DNA of 64,000 bases from Parietichytrium sp. I65-24A. Taxonomy: Eukaryota; Sar; Bigyra; Thraustochytrida; Thraustochytriidae. Below are positions 1 to 8,981 of the stretch, piece after piece. The stretch is from the NCBI GenBank assembly GCA_012862575.1, contig BLSF01000018.1:315680-379679 (forward strand), given 5' to 3'. Position 1 is the stretch's first letter. Each line of letters begins with the position of its first letter. The notes beneath the pieces are model-generated. The model did not search any database, had not been told where the DNA came from, and saw only the letters and a list, made by a program, of their open reading frames with translations. The translations under genes were made by a program, and so were the position numbers.

Positions 1-856
1 AACAGTCTTGCTTGAATTTTGAAAAACAGCATTTGAAACCTTCTAAAATCAACTTGTAGAAGGGCGTTAATGTTTTTATCTGCCATCTGACCACCAAGCA
101 CGTCCTTCTGACGCGTCCCCAGCTTTCCTTCGCTTTGAGAATCTCCCTTTCACTTTTCGCTTCAACCTAAGCATAGAGCTATCCCTAGTTGGAGAATAGG
201 TGTTCCCATGTTGACCACACCATTTCCAAAGACACTGGCGAGCAATTGGTGATTCCAGCTGAGAAAGTGCGCGCGGTCTCTCCCATTTTTCACTACGTAG
301 AGCATTGCACTGGCGTGAACGCACTTGTTTTCCACATCGCAGAACACCAGGGACTCCAATACCTCATCATTGTTTCTACGATTTTCCGATGATAAACTGC
401 TCGGTGCTGCTCCGAAGCCTTTCGTGTCTGTGCCCGTTGGACACTCAGCTAACTTATCAGAACCAAGTGCCGGAGCCCAACCTTGTGCTTGTTAGCAAAG
501 CTTTGTTCATGCGGCGCAGTGTGTGACTTGACGATAACGTCCAATCTGATTCTTTACATGTCCGTGCTTATAGTCAACCAATCTGCAGAGTTTCGCTCGC
601 ACTTGCTCAAAGGTCAGGGGGAAAAGAGAAAAATATGAAAGGGAACTGATTCATTTAGTTTCTGCAAATATGCTCCTTACGAATCTTGGGCAATCATCGA
701 ACCATTGCAAGTTGCCAATTGGGTCTGTGTCCTGCAGGGTGGAGAAGTAGATCTCCTTGAAGATGATTGCCCATGCTTCCAAGAGCTGAACAGCAGCGAA
801 GAACGCTTACATGTTTATATCCTTGTGCATGATCCTTCAAGAGTCGGACCCACGCC
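1..856. other. Spacer without recognisable gene
   Basis: Short open frames occur on both strands, but none has a convincing start, domain or codon pattern. The right half is the 3' flank of the small secreted-peptide gene on the minus strand. I see no RNA gene or mobile element. Confidence 0.6.
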
Positions 857-1102
857 TTATCCATTTTTAATCTTTTCGGCCCAGTTCTTTAAATTGGTTT
901 TCGCCTTGTCTGCCCATGTCCCCGCGCTGTTCTTAATGGTCTTTGCTCCTTGCTTCAAGTCGAACGCCCACTTGTGCAATTTGGGGGACACAGCTTCGCC
1001 GGCGGATTGCAACAAGTGCTGCCTCAGCAGCGACCTTTCTGCGTTCGCCAGCCCGCAAAGCAGCACCAGCCCCGCCAAAAGTAACACTCCGCTCGCGCGC
1101 AT
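857..1102 (-). CDS. Small secreted cationic amphipathic protein
   Basis: The product is 81 residues long. The ATG at 1102 was chosen because it opens directly on a classic signal peptide (residues 1-21, Leu-rich core, cleavage after ANA). The same frame is open further upstream but has no plausible ATG with such a core. The mature part of about 60 residues starts ERSLLRQHLL and then becomes a Lys/Trp-rich amphipathic helix-like stretch (WAFDLKQGAKTIKN, WADKAKTNLKNWAEKIKNG) ending with the stop. It has no cysteine in the mature part. The composition resembles membrane-active peptides or apolipoprotein-like helices, but I know no family match. It carries the post-signal Leu-Arg motif seen in four other secreted proteins of this window. 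Function is unknown; membrane binding is an inference. Confidence 0.6.
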   Translation of the reverse strand: MRASGVLLLAGLVLLCGLANAERSLLRQHLLQSAGEAVSPKLHKWAFDLKQGAKTIKNSAGTWADKAKTNLKNWAEKIKNG

Positions 1103-2376
1103 CTTTTCGACCTTTCCCACGCAGTCCGCTGAGCCCGGGCACTTGAGCGCCTTGCTGACTGTGCGTATCTGAGTGAGTGAGTGAGTGAGTGAGTGAGTCT
1201 TGGTGTCCACAGCTCGGTGCTGCTCTTCCTTTCTTCTTTCGTGTTTGTCCCAGTTGGTCTCTGAGCTATAGCAACTTCTTGACAGCGATAGCTTAAGAGT
1301 GTGGAGAATCGAAGAGAACAAGGTTTGGATAGCATTACTGGTATACGAGACGATGAGACATGGGCTGTACTCAGTACTTGGTACCAGGAAGAAGAGCTTT
1401 CGAATGCTCGGGAGGGATCTCTTCTTTTGGCTGCGCGAAGCAACTACCTACTTTACAGAATTCAGTTTTAAACCACATCGCTCTGCACTCTTTCGCGCTC
1501 TCGGGAGACAGGTCGACGAAGCATTTGTCACATGCGGAAAGACTTGTACATTCACTCCGTCGACGTTGCCCGCTTTGCTGTGTTTTCGTGAAACGGCGTG
1601 CATCCACCAGATGGAGAAAAGAAAAACGTTGCATCTTCCTTGGAGATCTTCTGCTTTCGATGCAAAAGCAATCTTCTGCTCTTCGGATGCGCGCCAGACA
1701 TGTCCAGCGAGCCCGCATGCGTTCGCGCGCTCTCCACGCTCGATCTTCCGGCTTGAGATGAACTGTTCCGATGTAACTTTCGCTATACTCAGGCAATTCT
1801 AAATTCTAAAAGAAAGCTTCCACCATCTTTCACCTTTTCAATCTTGAATGAAACACGTTCACCAAACGCTTGCATTTTGCAGGGTTTCTTTCCATTCTCC
1901 AGTTTTCTCTATTATTTGTTACTTCCTGAACAGACTCCTGATAACCACGTCAAACACCTGCATTTTGCAGGGTTCATCTTCTTCAATTTTTCCCATCCCT
2001 AATGATTTACGCTCTGAGTGTTTCTTTCTGTATTCGTGAAATGAGCGTGTGACCTCCTGGGGGTATTAGCGACCGTTTATCAATTACCTTTAATAGTACT
2101 ACCAATTCACAGCACAAGCAAAGTTGGCACGAGCCAACTTTGCCAACGTGGGCAATAGTGTATTCGCTGTCAGCTGCGTACTTGCACACACAGTCGCAAA
2201 CGATAGACACATAGTCAGACACATAGAACTTAGACAGATAGATTGCAATGGTCAGAATTCAGAAGATTGCGAAGAACGAAGGAGGTTGCAGACCCCAATC
2301 GCAAGGTGATCAAAGTGGCAGACAGCAGCAGACGCAAAGGCAAGTAGTCGAGGAGACATAAGGACAGAAGGACAAG
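1103..2376. other. Spacer with microsatellite and short repeats
   Basis: It contains a (GAGT)n tract at 1171-1198, within 70-100 bp upstream of the minus-strand peptide gene. A 24-bp direct repeat (1863-1886 and 1951-1974, period 88 bp) contains TGCATTTTGCAGGG. A perfect 11-bp inverted repeat lies at 2118-2143. Overlapping open frames at 1299-1802 on both strands look like chance. Confidence 0.5.
2118..2143. repeat. Perfect 11-bp inverted repeat, 4-nt loop
   Basis: The arms GCAAAGTTGGC and GCCAACTTTGC are separated by ACGA. The repeat lies about 235 bp upstream of the tiny secreted-peptide start at 2377, so it may be a palindromic binding site or an RNA hairpin in a 5' leader. Confidence 0.7.
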
Positions 2377-2541
2377 ATGGCTCGCGTGGCAGTGATCTCA
2401 GTGTTGGTGGCTGCGTTGGTGGCCGCAGTGAGCGGCACCTCTCTGCGCGGAGCGCACCCAGGGAACGAGGTGGAGTTCATGGAGGAGTACCACATCAAGG
2501 GCGTGTACCTTGAAGGTGTGCCGAACGCGCAGGAGAACTAG
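2377..2541 (+). CDS. Tiny secreted acidic peptide (54 residues)
   Basis: The frame has an ATG followed by a textbook signal peptide (MARVAVISVLVAALVAAVSG), then TSLRGAHPG and an acidic tail with FMEEY and ending AQEN. The mature peptide is only about 34 residues and has no cysteine. The frame is below most gene-finder cut-offs. I accept it because the hydrophobic core is well formed and because the SLR tripeptide sits at the same place, just behind the signal peptide, as in the other secreted proteins here. No family is recognised. It could be a secreted signalling peptide, or the first exon of a longer gene. Confidence 0.5.
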   Translation: MARVAVISVLVAALVAAVSGTSLRGAHPGNEVEFMEEYHIKGVYLEGVPNAQEN

Positions 2542-4303
2542 ACAGCCATGGCGCTGGAGCGTTTTGAGATGAGCGCCGTCCCGGCAGCGGCCAGCTGTCG
2601 GTGGTTTGGATGGAGCTCAGCTTGATGTGGCGCTGGTGCGAGCGTTGGTATTTACTGTACAATCTTGACATGAAACATACACTTTTCTCTTGTTCCTCTT
2701 TTCTTGCCGATCCGCCTTGGCTAACCATGACTCATGAACCATGCTTTTGTTTTGATTTGCAAAGTTGGGATTCTTCAATTTGTGGTTTTACGGCTGCTGC
2801 CCCCTTCCGGCGTGCAAAGCTCAGCGCCGTCTCTAATTCTGAGTGCGCAAAGATCGAGTACCTCTTCATGTTTGGTGGGGGGTCTTGAAGACGAGACGTT
2901 GTCTTTACAGTGGGCCACGACGCAATTTCTACGCGACACTTTTATTTTGGATCCGCATAGATTCTGTATTTGTCGCCTGTTCTGCCTGGTTCCGAACGGC
3001 ATCTGGAAGCAACGTGCATAGTGCGTAGGAGTACCAGACGCTCGATATATTAAGCACAGAGCGAGTCCTCCGTTTGTTTTGGGCCACCTTTGTCTCACTC
3101 CAAAGTGTGGTTGTGGATGCCGAGGAGCTCATGCAACTAATGGCAGCAGCATTGACTCGCCGGTCTGTACCGATCGAAGTTGGGAGGATCCGTCGCAACT
3201 TCTCAATACGACAGGTGGAGATTGATTTTCGGGCAGAGTTGATCACTGTCCCTGTTCTCCGAATTTAAACACTGAAGAAACTTGACCAACATTTGCTCTC
3301 GCATTCCCAGCAGCACAAGCCTAACTTGGCAAGCAGGGCAGGACTCCTTTCCTTGAATGCGGGCGCAACTGCAAAGCGAGAAAGAGATTTGCATGTTCGT
3401 CCACCGAAACACAACGAAACGCTCTTCTTGCCCTGAAAGTCAATTCAAAATACGTCCTTCCGAACTCGGGACTCTAAACCCTGATTTAGAAAAACAACTC
3501 ATACCTTCTTGAACACGCTTTCATGAACGCACACACCGCTGCCTTGTCTGCCAGCGGACTAAACACTAGTCCAGGCAGCGCCAGCCTTATCCATCCATCC
3601 ATCCTTCGTAAAATTGAAGTCAAAACAACAACTCAACAATAACTTCACAAACCATGACCACTGGCTGCCCGTCAAGTTACTGACGATCATCTGAACTGAT
3701 CATCTGAGAAGTTACATCTCCGAGATCTCCGAGTCATTCTCATTTTGCACTGCGAGTGTGCACTCTGCAATGCAATGCAAGGCAAGCTAGAGCTAGCAGC
3801 AGCTAAGCTCCTGGAGGTATTTCCCAGCCAGCTATCTCGAGCGATAAGTGCACACTGCAACAAACTCGGTGCTAGCTAGCTGGAATCGAGAAAACTAAAC
3901 TACCCACCTTAGTCACTTATGGAAGTTTCTCTGGCAAGCCCAGTTACACGCAGACGAAAGTGCTCAGTGCATCTCTCAAATCTCTCAGCGCTGAGCACGC
4001 TAGCTAGTCTAGAGAACGTGACACTGAATACTGGGTACTGACAGTGAGTGTCAGTACTGCACATGCGAGTCGCCAGGCTGAGAAGGGCAGTCTCGTTGGG
4101 CGGTCGTCCGCAGAATGCGTCTCAGCTAGAAGCTCGCCCCGCCGCACTTTGCACTTTGAGCAGCTCCAGCTGCTACTGACACTTCTGACTTGTGACGCTT
4201 CTGACGCAAGTGACGCTTCTGACTGTGAGCACGTGACAGTGAGTCCCGAGTGGGGAAAGTCTGAGAGCGGCCTGCGGCAGGCAGCCTGTGGCATGGGGAG
4301 ATA
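2542..4303. other. Spacer without recognisable gene
   Basis: Only short overlapping frames occur. There are AGCTAGC-rich palindromic runs around 3785-3880, a CCATCCATCCATCC tract near 3590, and CTTCTGAC direct repeats around 4180-4220 just ahead of the next gene. I see no RNA gene or transposon. Confidence 0.5.
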
Positions 4304-5152
4304 ATGAAAGCTGGGGCAGCAGATGACTCGGAAGAAGGGGTTTCCAGAGTGAGGTTCCGGTCGGAAGCCGGGCTCGTGCAGGTGAGAGAGCTCCCGGAGG
4401 TGGAGAGCGACGACGCGCAGTCGGCGAGGAGGGGGTTGTGGAAGTCCGCTCCGGATGACGACCCTCTGTGGGACTCGGAGAGCGGGTGCTTCAGGGACAA
4501 GGAGCTGTCTGCGGAAGAGTTGGCAGACCTGTTGAAGGTGCGCAGAAGGTCCCGCCGGAAGGGTCTGCTGGCCATTGCCAATGCTTTCAGTAGGACGGAT
4601 TACAAGGAGAAGGTGGCCAAGGACCTCGCGGGGGAGGGAACGTACGTGGACCCCCTCGGCGGCGTTCCGTTGAAGTCTGTTGTGCCCGCGATGGAAGATG
4701 GTGCAAAATTGCCTCGCTCTTACAGCGACAACCACCACCGGCCTTCACACTTGAAACCAGCCATCAAGACACCGAAAACTAGTCGAAAGTCAGTGTCGTT
4801 TTCAGAAAACGGCACGGAGATGACAAGCGGCGGGAGGGCTTCGCGGAGAGCCCATCGCAACTCCCTCGAAAACCCAAAACAGAGCTTGAGCATGGCCCGT
4901 AGCGGCCGACGCTCGAACTATCAAATTCAAGAGGCACATATACTCTTGGTAGCCATACTGCTTCTCTTTGCGTGCTTAGTCTTCGTGTACCATCGCATTT
5001 TTCGTGTCATGATAGGCTCTCAAAACTCGATGCTCGGCGCCTTGCTAGTACTCGCCGCCGTGACCTGCACGTTGTGGAGCATACTCGCACTCGCGTCCTT
5101 TCTGCCTCGCCACGTTCGCAAGAACATCCAGACTCACCTCAACCATCTTTGA
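4304..5152 (+). CDS. Two-TM protein with PP1-docking motifs
   Basis: The product has 282 residues, and the ATG at 4304 is the first in frame. Residues 1-205 are polar, with acidic, then basic and Ser-rich stretches. Residues about 211-230 and 242-266 form two hydrophobic helices close together, followed by a short basic end. This is a C-terminal membrane hairpin leaving the long N-terminal part in the cytosol. Two sequences fit the RVxF docking consensus for protein phosphatase 1: RVRF (15-18) and KSVSF (162-166, in a basic Ser/Thr-rich context). I do not recognise an orthologue. The inferred role is a membrane-bound PP1 targeting or scaffold subunit, but RVxF is short and can occur by chance. 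Confidence 0.7.
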   Translation: MKAGAADDSEEGVSRVRFRSEAGLVQVRELPEVESDDAQSARRGLWKSAPDDDPLWDSESGCFRDKELSAEELADLLKVRRRSRRKGLLAIANAFSRTDYKEKVAKDLAGEGTYVDPLGGVPLKSVVPAMEDGAKLPRSYSDNHHRPSHLKPAIKTPKTSRKSVSFSENGTEMTSGGRASRRAHRNSLENPKQSLSMARSGRRSNYQIQEAHILLVAILLLFACLVFVYHRIFRVMIGSQNSMLGALLVLAAVTCTLWSILALASFLPRHVRKNIQTHLNHL

Positions 5153-5895
5153 GGCAGACGTCTCGCGTCTGCACACCCCTGAACATAATCAACTTGCAAA
5201 ACTTTCAATGTAACGCAATTTCGTCTTTCCCTGACTCGAGTTTTAGCATTGTTCCCACTCATCGTCCAATATTATAGCTGCATACGAAAGTAGTGTGCAT
5301 CTCACCACAGACATATTCTCTGCACAGTGTATGTATGCATGGGCGATTGGCTCGAGAGTTGCACCATCATAATCTTCGGAACCTTCCTACCCTTCAAAGA
5401 GCTCATCGCACTCTGGCAACTCTGGCAATTTTGACAGCCACAGCGGGCAATTCCATTTCCATTTCCATTTGGCACCGACATTCTTGACCTTCCGGATCCA
5501 ACACACGCTCCCTTCCCACATTCTCACATTCTAACATTCTCACAGCGCCTGCACGATTCGCATCACTCAACCCTTCTCCAATTCCCTCCATACGCGCCCA
5601 TCTTGCAGGATTCACACAATATTCACAATACCGCGAAACTCTCCTTCCTAAGCCCGTTTTCCCAATGCCGTCTGAAGAATTCATGAACATGAGAATGAGA
5701 TTATTAGAATGAGTGAATGAGTACCGTACGTACTCACAATGTCAGTTGTGTCAATACTCACGCCGTCGGTGACAGTGACACACACGTGTCAGTACAGGCA
5801 GCGTTGCAGGATCCCCGGAAGAACAGAGAGCGAAGATCGAAGATCGAAGAGCAGGATCAAAGTGTTGAAAGGATCGCGGTGGGAGAGCGTTAAAG
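5153..5895. other. Spacer between membrane protein and ALG9
   Basis: No gene is seen. It contains pyrimidine-rich sequence and small repeats (ATTTCCATTTCCATTT near 5454; GATCGAAGATCGAAGA near 5836) just upstream of the ALG9 start. There is no TATA box close to the ATG. Confidence 0.5.
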
Positions 5896-7533
5896 ATGAG
5901 CTGGACGGATTTCGGGGTGCTTCTGAGCTTCCGCGCAGCAGGCTCCGCGAGCAGCCCGATTGCGGACTGCGATGAGACGTTCAACTACTGGGAACCACTA
6001 CACATGGCGCACAAAGAGTCGGGGCTGCAGACGTGGGAGTACAGCCCCGAGTTCGCGCTGCGGACCTGGGCATACGTGTGGCTGCACAGGTTTTTGGAGG
6101 TCGGCTCGCGGGCGGCGGGGTGGGAATGGGACGGCGCAAAGTACTTTTTCGCGCTGCGAGCTTGTCTCGGAATGGTGAGCGCGCTGCTGGAGACCGCACT
6201 TGTCGGGGCCGTGGGTGCAAGGTACGGGCGAAGGATTGGCAGACTCAGCCTGTTGTTCTTGGCGGTTAATAGTGGCATGTATCATAGCTCGGTCGCGATG
6301 CTGCCTAGCACAACCTGCATGTACGCTGCGATGGGTGCATACGCCGCTTGGCTCCACGGCAAACATCTCGTTGCGCTCGCGGCAGGCGCTTTTGCGGTTC
6401 TGGTCTGCTGGCCATTTTGTGCGCTCATGTTCGTCCCGATGGGGCTGCACGCGCTCTACGAGCGCGGATTTTTCCGCGTTCTTGCATGTGCAATCGGGAG
6501 CTTGGCTGTCTTTGTTGGCGTGCCCGTATGGATTGACTCCTTGTTCTACTATGGCAAGCCCACATTTGCTATCGGCAACCTGATTTTGTACAACGCTCTG
6601 GGGCATGGCGGAGATGGCCAGGGGGCAAATCTGTATGGGACAGAACCTTGGCACTTTTACCTCCTGAACCTCGTTTTAAATTTCAATCTCATCGCGTTAC
6701 TGGCTCTGATTTGCCCAGTGCTCATCGTCTTGTTGTGGAGGTTTCATGTTGACAACACTCCAAAAGGCGTAACAGATATTTCTCGCCCGTTGGCTTTGGT
6801 TCATCTTTCTGGCGCGTTTCTAACCTTGGGCCTCTTTTCCGCAATGCCTCACAAGGAAGAGCGATTCCTCTCAGTCTGCTATCCGATGTTCTGCGTGGCA
6901 GCTGCGATCAGCACAAGCCTCATTTACGACGCTTGCTTCGCTGCGGTAAGAAGCTTTTACTTTGGCGATGGTGTAAAACGCTTTGTGAACGTCGTGTTTG
7001 TAGGTCTTATGATCGTGATATCTGCTCTCTCACTCTCCAGAAGCTACTCTTTGCATCACAACTTTTTCGCACCAATCTCAGTTTTCGAAAAGTTTTCTTC
7101 ACAGAACTCCCATGCTGGGGTGCTGTGCATGGGGAAGGAATGGTACAGGTTTCCCGGGAGCTATTTTTTGCCTCCTGGAAGCGAGATTCGATGGGTCAAG
7201 TCCGCCTTCGACGGGCAGCTACCTCAGCCCTTCGCCGGGGGTGCAAACGCAACTCGACTAGTTCACGCGCACTTTAACGATCGCAACAAGCTCGACCCTT
7301 CAACACTCTACCCTGTCGAAAAATGCGACTATGCAGTGGACTTGGACGTCGGCGACGACTTTGGCGCTATCGGGTCCTGGGAGGAGCATTGGGAGAGAGT
7401 CTATTGTGAGCCATTTATGGATGTGTCCCGCTCTCCTCCATTCATTCGCAGCTTTTACATCCCTTTGGGCTTCTCAGCCAGAAAGAACACCTATGCAGAC
7501 TACTGCCTGCTCAAGCGAAAGAGAACTGTTTAG
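5896..7533 (+). CDS. ALG9: Dol-P-Man alpha-1,2-mannosyltransferase ALG9
   Basis: The product has 545 residues and belongs to glycosyltransferase family 22. In the ER lumen ALG9 adds two alpha-1,2 mannoses from dolichyl-phosphate-mannose to the lipid-linked oligosaccharide used for N-glycosylation. The diagnostic DCDETFNYWEP loop is at residues about 24-34. QTWEYSPEFALR follows, as in ALG9 orthologues, and NLYGTEPWHFYLLN marks the ALG9 branch rather than ALG12 or the GPI enzymes (PIG-B/PIG-Z). Many hydrophobic helices follow, with HKEER at about residues 317-321. It is a single exon and a little shorter than the human protein (about 610). The 3' end is convergent with the hydrolase array. Confidence 0.9.
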   Translation: MSWTDFGVLLSFRAAGSASSPIADCDETFNYWEPLHMAHKESGLQTWEYSPEFALRTWAYVWLHRFLEVGSRAAGWEWDGAKYFFALRACLGMVSALLETALVGAVGARYGRRIGRLSLLFLAVNSGMYHSSVAMLPSTTCMYAAMGAYAAWLHGKHLVALAAGAFAVLVCWPFCALMFVPMGLHALYERGFFRVLACAIGSLAVFVGVPVWIDSLFYYGKPTFAIGNLILYNALGHGGDGQGANLYGTEPWHFYLLNLVLNFNLIALLALICPVLIVLLWRFHVDNTPKGVTDISRPLALVHLSGAFLTLGLFSAMPHKEERFLSVCYPMFCVAAAISTSLIYDACFAAVRSFYFGDGVKRFVNVVFVGLMIVISALSLSRSYSLHHNFFAPISVFEKFSSQNSHAGVLCMGKEWYRFPGSYFLPPGSEIRWVKSAFDGQLPQPFAGGANATRLVHAHFNDRNKLDPSTLYPVEKCDYAVDLDVGDDFGAIGSWEEHWERVYCEPFMDVSRSPPFIRSFYIPLGFSARKNTYADYCLLKRKRTV

Positions 7534-7856
7534 GGCTAGTCGGATGAAATTGGGTCCTGAGGTCACGGATGAGAATTGTTGTTAGAGAGGCAGACGCGCG
7601 AAGGAATTTAAATATTGATCTTGCAATTTTTCCAAAGTTTTAGTTGCACTCTGTGATATCCCTTTTCTACATCTTGGATTCTTGCTGACAGTGTATACGC
7701 AAAAGAGACGAATCGACTGTGATTCAAATTGAAGGGAGGTACTCACTGTCAGTACAAACAAAACCTGAATTCGAAATTTACGGTTTACAAGAATCGAAGA
7801 TAATGAGACCAGATACACATTTGATGATCGACAAAGACCGAGGATGAGAAAGCCAG

Positions 7857-8980
7857 CTACAAGCCACCCGCAGCTCGAACGAGATTGATGAGCCCCTGAG
7901 TGGCGTTCGTTGTGAGCGCTGCGTACTTTGCCTTGAATAACACAGACACGTGGTCAGCATCGTCCTCGTCAACCTCGATATAAGTCCCCTGAGGAGACAA
8001 ATCGGCAATCTCCTTGGCGTACTCCAGTTGTCCAGCATGGATTCCGTTTGCTGGAGCAATAACGACTACCGGCACGTTGATTGCCTTTGCTTCTCCAGAC
8101 AAGTCCTTGATCATCTTGCAGTTTTTGCCCCAGTGGGACCACTCGTCGGAACGGGTTCTAAAGTATCCCGAACGGTACAAATTTGCCTTGTACTCGCTCT
8201 GGACGTCTTCTGGCAAATTGTTCACGCCTGCAAAGCTGTCGAAAAACCCGAGGACGTTGAAGATGCGGAGGATGCCCGTCTCCGCAAGGTACATTCCGAG
8301 TCCGAAAATGCCACTGCCGTACGTTACGTCCGGGTCGCAGAATGCGGTATTGTTTGGGTTCACCATGTCTACAAACACAATGCCTTGGACTACGTCAGGG
8401 TGCGATGCTTCCAGCGCACGAATGTTGAATCCTGCGAAAGAGTGGCCCACGAAGATTGCTTTGGAGATATTGAGATGGTCCATCATCATCTTGGACTCCT
8501 TGGAAAGTTGGTCAGAAGTACGGGTCATTGGCCCGCGCTCTTTAGACTGCCCGTACCCGGCGCGATCGAAAGCACAAGTCCGGGTGGTCTTGGAGATCTC
8601 ACGCTGTACCCAGCTGAAATCTAGCGAATTTCCGCCGAGGCCGTGCTCAAAGTACACCGTCGGCTCACCAGATCCAGCGCAGCGATAAAACATTTTGTGG
8701 CCATCAATATCTACCATCTGCGACGCTTCTGGCATGTATGTGCCAGACTCAGCCGCAATGAGTACAGTGTTGACGGATGCGAGGGCGATGAGGAATGCGA
8801 CGACCACCCAGCAGCACCCTGCGCAGCATGACAAGCATTTGCTCGCACCGCTGCGCTCGGTATCAAAGTCCCCATGCACACCGCTTTCAAGAGCCACCAT
8901 AGATTTCTCCTCAACAGGAGCCGATGCTTCTCTAAGGACGATGACAAGTACCAGACAGCAAGTCAAGGACGTCAAAAGCG
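7857..8980 (-). CDS. Alpha/beta hydrolase, array copy A (cut by gap)
   Basis: This covers the C-terminal three quarters of the hydrolase described for copy B (from about residue 101 to the stop). The frame runs open into the N at 8981, so the missing N-terminus is an assembly effect, not decay. The catalytic region is intact (FEHGLGG, GHSFAG, DADHVSVL). Over most of its length it is almost base-for-base identical to copy B, but the last 60 bases before the N hold about seven differences and the 3' flank is also diverged. This pattern suggests gene conversion or a chimeric join. It is convergent with ALG9. Confidence 0.75.
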
Positions 8981-8981
8981 N
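8981..8981. other. Scaffold joint (single N) inside array
   Basis: The N interrupts copy A. The sequence right of it (8982-9729) is repeated from 11078 to 11825 with no difference in the stretches I compared, so true distance and copy number here are unknown. Confidence 0.9.

Noticed and set aside
1299-1802. 167-codon plus-strand frame and its 141-codon antisense
   Set aside because: Neither starts with a convincing context nor shows a domain; mutual overlap suggests chance.
7950-8688. 224-codon plus-strand frames opposite the hydrolase copies (repeated at 9632-10370)
   Set aside because: These are antisense shadows kept only because the hydrolase copies are identical.
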